DNA from: JACMLD01 sp044227095
GTDB taxonomy: Bacteria; Bacteroidota; Bacteroidia; Chitinophagales; Chitinophagaceae
Direction of reading: 5' to 3'
Length of the DNA stretch: 64,000 nucleotides
Assembly (NCBI GenBank): GCA_044227095.1
Contig: JBGAFV010000001.1
Span: 3,224,001-3,288,000 of the forward strand
In this document: one piece after another, positions 59,597-64,000 of the stretch
Position numbering within the stretch: position 1 is the first letter of the stretch
Layout: the number at the start of each line of letters is the position of its first letter
Made by a program: the position numbers and the translations under genes
The notes under the pieces: model-generated
The model's input: the letters and a program-made list of their open reading frames with translations, nothing else
Database searches by the model: none
Told to the model about the DNA's origin: nothing

Positions 59597-60874
59597 ATGA
59601 TTTTGAATATGCTCAGTAAGCTACAATATAATCCCACTACAGTTGGGGCTACCAGCAATTCCCCTTCAGGGGTTGGGGGTAAAAAAGTTGTACTAGGCTT
59701 TAGCGGTGGTTTAGATACTACCTATTGTGTAAAATACCTAAGTGAAGACAAAGGTTATGAAGTGCATTCAGTTATTGTAAACACCGGCGGCTTTAACGAT
59801 GAGGAACTGAAAAAAATTGAAGCGCATGCTTACAAGCTTGGTGTAAAAACACATACTACAGTTGATGCTGTTGATAGTTATTACAACAGTATTATCAAAT
59901 ACCTCATTTTTGGCAACTGCCTTAAAAATAATACCTATCCGTTAAGTGTAAGCGCAGAAAGGTTAAGCCAGGCATTGCATATTGCAGAGCATGTAAAAAA
60001 ATTAAACGCAGATGCAGTAGCGCATGGCAGTACTGGTGCTGGTAACGACCAGGTGCGTTTCGACATGATTTTTAATATCATGATCCCGGGAGTAGAAATC
60101 ATTACTCCTATACGTGATTTAAAACTTAGCCGCGAAGAAGAAATCAGCTACCTGAAAGCAAAAGGTGTTGAAATGAATTTTGACAAAGCTGTTTATTCTA
60201 TTAATAAAGGTTTGTGGGGAACAAGTGTTGGCGGTAAAGAAACATTAAACAGCAAAGGCATGTTGCCAGAAGAAGCATGGCCAACGCAGGTTACGGCGTC
60301 AGGAATTGGGAATTTGGAATTAGGGTTTGTGAAGGGGGAATTGTTTATAGTGAATGGAGAAAAATTTGATAACCCTGCTAAAGCTATACAGAAAGTACAA
60401 AGCATCGCCGGTCCTTATGGCGTTGGCAGAGATATACATGTGGGCGATACCATTATTGGTATTAAAGGCCGTGTAGGTTTTGAAGCTGCCGGCCCTATGA
60501 TTATTCTTAAAGCACACCATGCATTAGAAAAACACGTGCTTACCAAATGGCAATTGCAATGGAAAGATCAGCTTGCACAATTTTATGGCAACTGGATGCA
60601 CGAAGGACAAATTCTTGATCCGGTAATGCGTGACATTGAAGCGTTCTTTGTGAGCAGCCAGCAAAATGTAACCGGAAAAGCATTTGTTCAATTGCAGCCT
60701 TACCGCTTTATGGTAACCGGAATAGAATCTGCGTTTGATTTAATGAGCAGCAAGTTTGGAAAATACGGAGAAATGAATAATGGCTGGAGTGGAGAAGATG
60801 TGCGTGGTTTTAGCAAAATATTTGGCAACCAAACAATGATTTATCACCAGGTGAAGGATAGTCAGAAGTCTTGA
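59597..60874 (+). CDS. argG: Argininosuccinate synthase
   Basis: 425 residues. The ATP-binding P-loop of the family is GFSGGLDTTYCVKYL, followed by NTGGFNDEELKKIEAHAYKLG, the aspartate/citrulline-binding AHGSTGAGNDQVRFD and the VGRDIHVGDTIIGIKGRVGFEAAGP block. It joins citrulline and aspartate with ATP in the seventh step of arginine synthesis. About 28 residues precede the P-loop, where relatives have only a few; this part (SNSPSGVGGKK) is coded by CCCCTTCAGGGGTTGGGGG-type sequence that resembles the intergenic repeat just upstream at 59531-59555. An ATG at 59609 would also serve, but does not remove the extension. Confidence 0.94.
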   Translation: MILNMLSKLQYNPTTVGATSNSPSGVGGKKVVLGFSGGLDTTYCVKYLSEDKGYEVHSVIVNTGGFNDEELKKIEAHAYKLGVKTHTTVDAVDSYYNSIIKYLIFGNCLKNNTYPLSVSAERLSQALHIAEHVKKLNADAVAHGSTGAGNDQVRFDMIFNIMIPGVEIITPIRDLKLSREEEISYLKAKGVEMNFDKAVYSINKGLWGTSVGGKETLNSKGMLPEEAWPTQVTASGIGNLELGFVKGELFIVNGEKFDNPAKAIQKVQSIAGPYGVGRDIHVGDTIIGIKGRVGFEAAGPMIILKAHHALEKHVLTKWQLQWKDQLAQFYGNWMHEGQILDPVMRDIEAFFVSSQQNVTGKAFVQLQPYRFMVTGIESAFDLMSSKFGKYGEMNNGWSGEDVRGFSKIFGNQTMIYHQVKDSQKS

Positions 60875-60976
60875 GTCGGTAGTCGATAGGCGTGAGGCGT
60901 CAGTCGTGAATCGTGAGTAGGAATTACTAAAGACCATAGACTAATGACTATCGACTCGCAATAAAAGTTTTTTACA
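60875..60976. repeat. Heptad-type repeat spacer between argG and argC
   Basis: GAGTCGGTAGTCGATAGGC, GTGAGGCGTCAGTCGTGAAT and CGTGAGTAGG words follow the argG stop, mostly in steps of seven bases and close to the GTGAGTC unit found after argD. AGTCGATAG (60881-60889) is complemented by CTATCGACT (60948-60956), so the spacer can form a long-range stem. argG and argC are still likely to be co-transcribed. Confidence 0.6.
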
Positions 60977-61966
60977 ATGAAAAGCAAACTTAAAATAGGA
61001 ATCATCGGCGGGGCTGGTTATACCGGTGGTGAACTGTTGCGGATATTAATCAATCACCCCAATGCCGAAATTGTTTTTATAAATAGTAAAAGCAATGCGG
61101 GTAACAATATAGCAAAAGTACATGGAGATTTATTGGGTGAAACAGATTTGAAATTCTCCGATGATCTGCATAATGATATTGATGTTTTGTTTTTGTGCGT
61201 AGGACATGGCGATGCAAAAAAGTTTTTGGATGCTAACGATGTTGCGGACAAGGTTAAGATAATAGATCTATCGCAGGATTTCCGGTTGGAAGCGAATGCA
61301 AAACATAAAAACCGCAGTTTTGTATATGGACTGCCTGAACTTAATAAGAATGAAATTAAATCGGCAGATAATGTAGCCAATCCCGGTTGTTTTGCTACAG
61401 CTATTCAGCTTGGTTTATTGCCGCTTGCCAAAGCTGGTTTGTTGCATGAAGTATACACAACTGGTATAACAGGTTCTACCGGTGCCGGACAATCGCTAAG
61501 CAGTACATCTCACTTTAGCTGGCGTGCAAATAATATTCAGGCATATAAAACGCTTACACATCAGCACCTGGGAGAAATAGGACAATCATTATTACAATTG
61601 CAGGGAAGCGGTAAGGATATAGAAGTAAATTTTGTTCCGTGGAGAGGAGATTTTACAAGAGGGATTTTTATTAGCTCTACACTTAATTGCGATAAAAGTG
61701 CGGATGAATTAACGGCGCTGTATAAATCATTCTATAAAGACCAGCCTTTTAGTATTGTAAGTGATGATGCCATTTTTTTAAAACAAGTAGTAAATAACAA
61801 TAAATGTGTAATACAATTGGAGAAAGCAGGCCAAAGCAAACTGGTAGTACACAGTGCTATTGATAATTTATTAAAAGGCGCCAGCGGCCAGGCCGTTCAA
61901 AATATGAATTTGATGTTTGGAATAGAAGAGACAGCAGGGTTGAAATTGAAAGCGAATTATTTTTGA
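60977..61966 (+). CDS. argC: N-acetyl-gamma-glutamyl-phosphate reductase
   Basis: 329 residues, type 1 family. The N-terminal Rossmann motif is GIIGGAGYTGGELLRILINHP; the catalytic Cys138 is in ANPGCFATAIQLGLLPL; GITGSTGAGQSLSSTSHFSWR and the later TLTHQHLGEIGQ with the active-site His complete the pattern. It reduces N-acetylglutamyl phosphate with NADPH in the third step of arginine synthesis. argB, which makes its substrate, is not in the window. It sits 102 bases after argG, with heptad repeats between. The tail AGLKLKANYF is the usual C-terminus. Confidence 0.95.
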   Translation: MKSKLKIGIIGGAGYTGGELLRILINHPNAEIVFINSKSNAGNNIAKVHGDLLGETDLKFSDDLHNDIDVLFLCVGHGDAKKFLDANDVADKVKIIDLSQDFRLEANAKHKNRSFVYGLPELNKNEIKSADNVANPGCFATAIQLGLLPLAKAGLLHEVYTTGITGSTGAGQSLSSTSHFSWRANNIQAYKTLTHQHLGEIGQSLLQLQGSGKDIEVNFVPWRGDFTRGIFISSTLNCDKSADELTALYKSFYKDQPFSIVSDDAIFLKQVVNNNKCVIQLEKAGQSKLVVHSAIDNLLKGASGQAVQNMNLMFGIEETAGLKLKANYF

Positions 61967-61971
61967 CGTAT

Positions 61972-62511
61972 AGGGCATAAGGTTTGAGGTGTAGGGCATA
62001 AGGAAGAAAGTAAAAGCTATTGATGTAATTGTTTAAGTGCTATATTGCCTTAAACCTTGTTTATGAGAGATTACAAAAAATTAGATGTATGGAAGAAGTC
62101 GCATGACTTGTACATACATGTCAAAAAAAATGTTGCAATAAAATTTCCGCCCGATGAAAAATTTGAACTGACTTCGCAGTTAAAGAGGGCTTCATTATCT
62201 GTTCCGTTAAATATCGTTGAAGGTTGCGGAAGATATACAGATAAAGATTTCGCTCATTTTCTTGACAATTCACTCGGTTCAATTAATGAGACAGACTATT
62301 GTTGTTATTCTGCTTCTGAATTAAAATATATTAGTCATGAAGAATATGAAACAGTAAATAAATTAATAAATGAAGTAAGGGCAATGCTCATATCTTTTTT
62401 GAAATTTTTGCGGGTTGAAAAATAAACTGCCTAAAACCTAAGACTTTCTACCAGCAATCACTTTTTAAATTTTATCAGGTGCGAAGTATACGGCCTTAAG
62501 CCCTACACCTT
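61972..62511. repeat. Inverted short repeats flanking the S23-type gene
   Basis: TAGGGCATAAGG occurs twice before the gene (61973-61984 and 61992-62003), the second inside GAGGTGTAGGGCATAAGG (61986-62003). After the gene, CCTTAAGCCCTACACCTT (62494-62511) is its inverted copy with 16 of 18 matches. The two copies enclose the four-helix-bundle gene between argC and argD, as the ends of an inserted unit might. Confidence 0.55.
62063..62425 (+). CDS. Four-helix-bundle protein (S23 / 23S rRNA intervening-sequence family)
   Basis: 120 residues from the ATG at 62063. MRDYKKLDVWKKSHDLYIHV, FPPDEKFELTSQLKRASLSVPLNIVEGCGR and FAHFLDNSLGSINETDYCCYSA give the conserved pattern (WxxxH, SVPxNIAEG, RFLxxAxGSxxE) of the four-helix-bundle family first seen in 23S rRNA intervening sequences. 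Stand-alone copies are frequent in Bacteroidota, with unknown function. It has no link to arginine synthesis, yet it sits in the same direction between argC and argD, flanked by short inverted repeats, so it is probably an insertion that has kept the operon readable. Confidence 0.88.
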   Translation: MRDYKKLDVWKKSHDLYIHVKKNVAIKFPPDEKFELTSQLKRASLSVPLNIVEGCGRYTDKDFAHFLDNSLGSINETDYCCYSASELKYISHEEYETVNKLINEVRAMLISFLKFLRVEK

Positions 62512-62531
62512 GCACCACAAACCTTTTTAAG

Positions 62532-63692
62532 ATGAAGCTTTTCGACGTTTATCCGCTTAATGACATTACAATCGTAAAAGCACAAGGATCTTATGTGTGG
62601 GACGATAACGGCGTACAGTATTTAGACATGTATGGTGGTCATGCAGTAATCAGTATTGGCCATACACACCCGCATTGGGTAAAGCGAATAGAAGATCAAC
62701 TTAATAAAATTGCTTTTTATTCAAACTCTGTACATATTCCATTGCAGCAGGAACTGGCAACAAAGCTGGGCAAGGTAAGTGGTAAAGAAGATTACCAGTT
62801 GTTTTTACTGAGCAGTGGCGCCGAAGCAACGGAAAATGCATTAAAGCTTGCTTCTTTTCACAATGGGAAAAAGAAAGTAGTTGCGTTTAAAAAATCTTTT
62901 CACGGACGTACTTCACTTGCAGTAGCAGTTACAGATAACCCTGCTATTGTAGCGCCAATTAATGAAACTGAAAATGTAATCTTTTGTCCTTTTAACGATG
63001 CTGCGGCATTGGAGAAGGTTTTTGCAGAACAGGGAAATGAAATTTCGTCTGTAATAATAGAAGGTATACAAGGTGTAGGTGGCATTAATGTAGCCGATGA
63101 AAAATTCCTGCAACTCATACGTTCTTTGTGCGATAAACACAACGCTGTTTACATTGCAGACAGTGTGCAATGTGGTTATGGAAGAAGCGGACAATTTTTC
63201 TCACACGACTATGCCGGTGTAAATGCAGACATATACACTATGGCAAAAGGCATGGGCAATGGTTTTCCGGTGGCTGGTATTTTAATTGCGCCGCATATTG
63301 CGCCTAAGCATGGTATGTTGGGTACTACATTTGGCGGCAACCAACTGGCATGCGCAGCTGCACTTGCTGTGTTGGAAGTAATAGAAGAAGAGAACTTGAT
63401 AGAAATGGCCAAGCAACGTGGCATGTATATAAAAAACAGGTTGAAAGCAATTGACGGCATCAAGAATATTCGCGGACGTGGTTTAATGATAGGCTTTGAT
63501 GTGCCGCCGGAATTAAAAGATCTGCGCAAAACATTGCTGTACAATTTTAATGTATTCACCGGGGAAGCAAAACCAAATGTTATTAGGTTGTTGCCTTCTC
63601 TTGCCATCAGCAAAAAACAAACAGATGAATTTCTGGATGCCTTGCAGGAAGCGATTGAAGAAATTAAGAAAGCGCAGGAAGTGAATGCGTGA
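62532..63692 (+). CDS. argD: Acetylornithine aminotransferase family protein
   Basis: 386 residues, class III aminotransferase. VWDDNGVQYLDMYGGHAVISIGHTHPHWV is the N-terminal block; FLLSSGAEATENALKLA binds the cofactor phosphate; VYIADSVQCGYGRSGQFFSHDYAGV holds the Asp that pairs with the pyridine ring (with Ser where many have Glu); Lys239 in MAKGMGNGFPVAG is the PLP lysine. By context it converts N-acetylglutamate semialdehyde (or the succinyl form used by some Bacteroidota) and glutamate to the acylated ornithine. It follows the S23-type gene by 106 bases. Its stop codon lies in the first unit of a GTGAGTC repeat run. Confidence 0.9.
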   Translation: MKLFDVYPLNDITIVKAQGSYVWDDNGVQYLDMYGGHAVISIGHTHPHWVKRIEDQLNKIAFYSNSVHIPLQQELATKLGKVSGKEDYQLFLLSSGAEATENALKLASFHNGKKKVVAFKKSFHGRTSLAVAVTDNPAIVAPINETENVIFCPFNDAAALEKVFAEQGNEISSVIIEGIQGVGGINVADEKFLQLIRSLCDKHNAVYIADSVQCGYGRSGQFFSHDYAGVNADIYTMAKGMGNGFPVAGILIAPHIAPKHGMLGTTFGGNQLACAAALAVLEVIEEENLIEMAKQRGMYIKNRLKAIDGIKNIRGRGLMIGFDVPPELKDLRKTLLYNFNVFTGEAKPNVIRLLPSLAISKKQTDEFLDALQEAIEEIKKAQEVNA

Positions 63693-63743
63693 GTCGTGAG
63701 TCGTGAGTCGTGAGTCGTGAGTCGTGAGTCGTGAGTCGTGAGT
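63689..63743. repeat. Heptamer microsatellite (GTGAGTC) x 7
   Basis: Seven perfect GTGAGTC units (63689-63737) and a partial one. The first unit contains the argD stop codon TGA, so the run starts in the last codons of the gene. Related words occur after argG (60875) and sppA (31653). A run of this purity is likely to vary in copy number by slippage; because it lies after the stop it should not change the protein. Confidence 0.9.
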
Positions 63744-63782
63744 AATTATTGGATATGCAAGGTATATTATTGTTTAAGGCAA

Positions 63783-63865
63783 GCCCTGAAAGGGCGTAAT
63801 TAATATAGCCCCGGGTGAAACCCGGGGAATGGGATGTGGAAATTTTACGCAACCCTGAAAGGGTT
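63783..63865. repeat. REP-like cluster of three hairpins at the window end
   Basis: GCCCT-GAA-AGGGC (63783-63795), CCCCGGGT-GAA-ACCCGGGG (63809-63827) and AACCCT-GAA-AGGGTT (63851-63865) are three perfect hairpins, all with a GAA loop. The first equals the third stem of the 148-bp repeat unit. A GCGACGCAAC copy follows at 63927. The last 135 bases show no gene start that I can support. Confidence 0.7.
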
Positions 63866-64000
63866 GAATAAGAAAATAAGGCGGCGATTAAAAAAATCGT
63901 TGCGCAATGATATGCAGTTGAAGTGTGCGACGCAACAAAAGATGCAATAACATTCATTAGCCCGGACAATAAAAACATAATAACCTTGAAGCAGTTTATT

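Noticed and set aside
60297..60370. Repeat insertion inside argG (GGAATTGGGAATTTGGAAT words)
   Set aside because: The protein there has the same length as remembered relatives (TASGIGNLELGFVKGELF aligns without a gap), so the wording is more likely chance or codon choice.

Overview
The window reads as chromosomal DNA of a Bacteroidota bacterium, most likely a Chitinophagaceae-type member of the Chitinophagales. This rests on an A+T-rich composition, start codons mostly without Shine-Dalgarno sequences, several exact matches to the Bacteroidota -7 element TAnnTTTG, a secreted protein with a type IX secretion C-terminal sorting domain, a fused SecDF, a single-chain glycine dehydrogenase, and families typical of the phylum (DUF4421, DUF2911, DUF3857-transglutaminase proteins, an ECF sigma factor overlapping an anti-sigma-like gene). 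The family-level placement is inference. I saw no rRNA, tRNA, CRISPR array, prophage or plasmid backbone.

Layout. 1-9144: DUF4197 tail, MFS transporter, NTF2-like lipoprotein, ABC-F ATPase, J-domain membrane protein, two outer-membrane proteins and a zinc alcohol dehydrogenase. 9145-9788: non-coding, REP-like hairpins. 9789-14891: NIPSNAP protein, Kir channel, DUF1801 protein with a histone-like tail, polysaccharide deacetylase, cold-shock protein, MscS channel with an acidic partner. 15231-19456: a transglutaminase-like protein followed by a relative without the catalytic residues. 19573-23838: gcvP and a sterol-desaturase-family protein. 23880-25325: a 148-bp palindromic tandem repeat array next to an IS200-like transposase, with a half-unit on the other side. 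25330-35545: YkgJ-type protein, MBL hydrolase plus MFS operon, a repeat-filled spacer, deoxynucleoside kinase and folK, sppA, ABC-2 permease, SRPBCC and DUF2911 proteins, bioA. 35577-35870: two more units of the 148-bp repeat. 36019-39976: sigma factor, anti-sigma/beta-barrel fusion, LVIVD lipoprotein and a small barrel, probably one operon. 39988-47195: queG (apparently with a CTG start) and three transglutaminase-like genes, two of which have lost the catalytic Cys and His. 47374-58204: serine hydrolase, clpB, thioredoxin-like protein, T9SS cargo protein, secDF.

58532-63692 is an arginine biosynthesis operon: GNAT acetyltransferase, argG, argC, a four-helix-bundle S23-type gene that looks inserted, and argD. 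It is preceded by a consensus promoter, a 31-codon reading frame ending PRPRRGC, and a hairpin that overlaps its stop codon. This is the architecture of ribosome-mediated attenuation by arginine supply, and it is the best candidate here for an undescribed regulatory system.

The second theme is repeat biology. Intergenic spaces carry at least four kinds of dispersed repeat: the 148-bp hairpin unit, GCGACGCAACGAT hairpins, AATCTGCG...CTGCGGC motifs, and heptamer runs such as GTGAGTC. The IS200-like transposase lies inside the largest array, so a REP/RAYT-like relationship is plausible.
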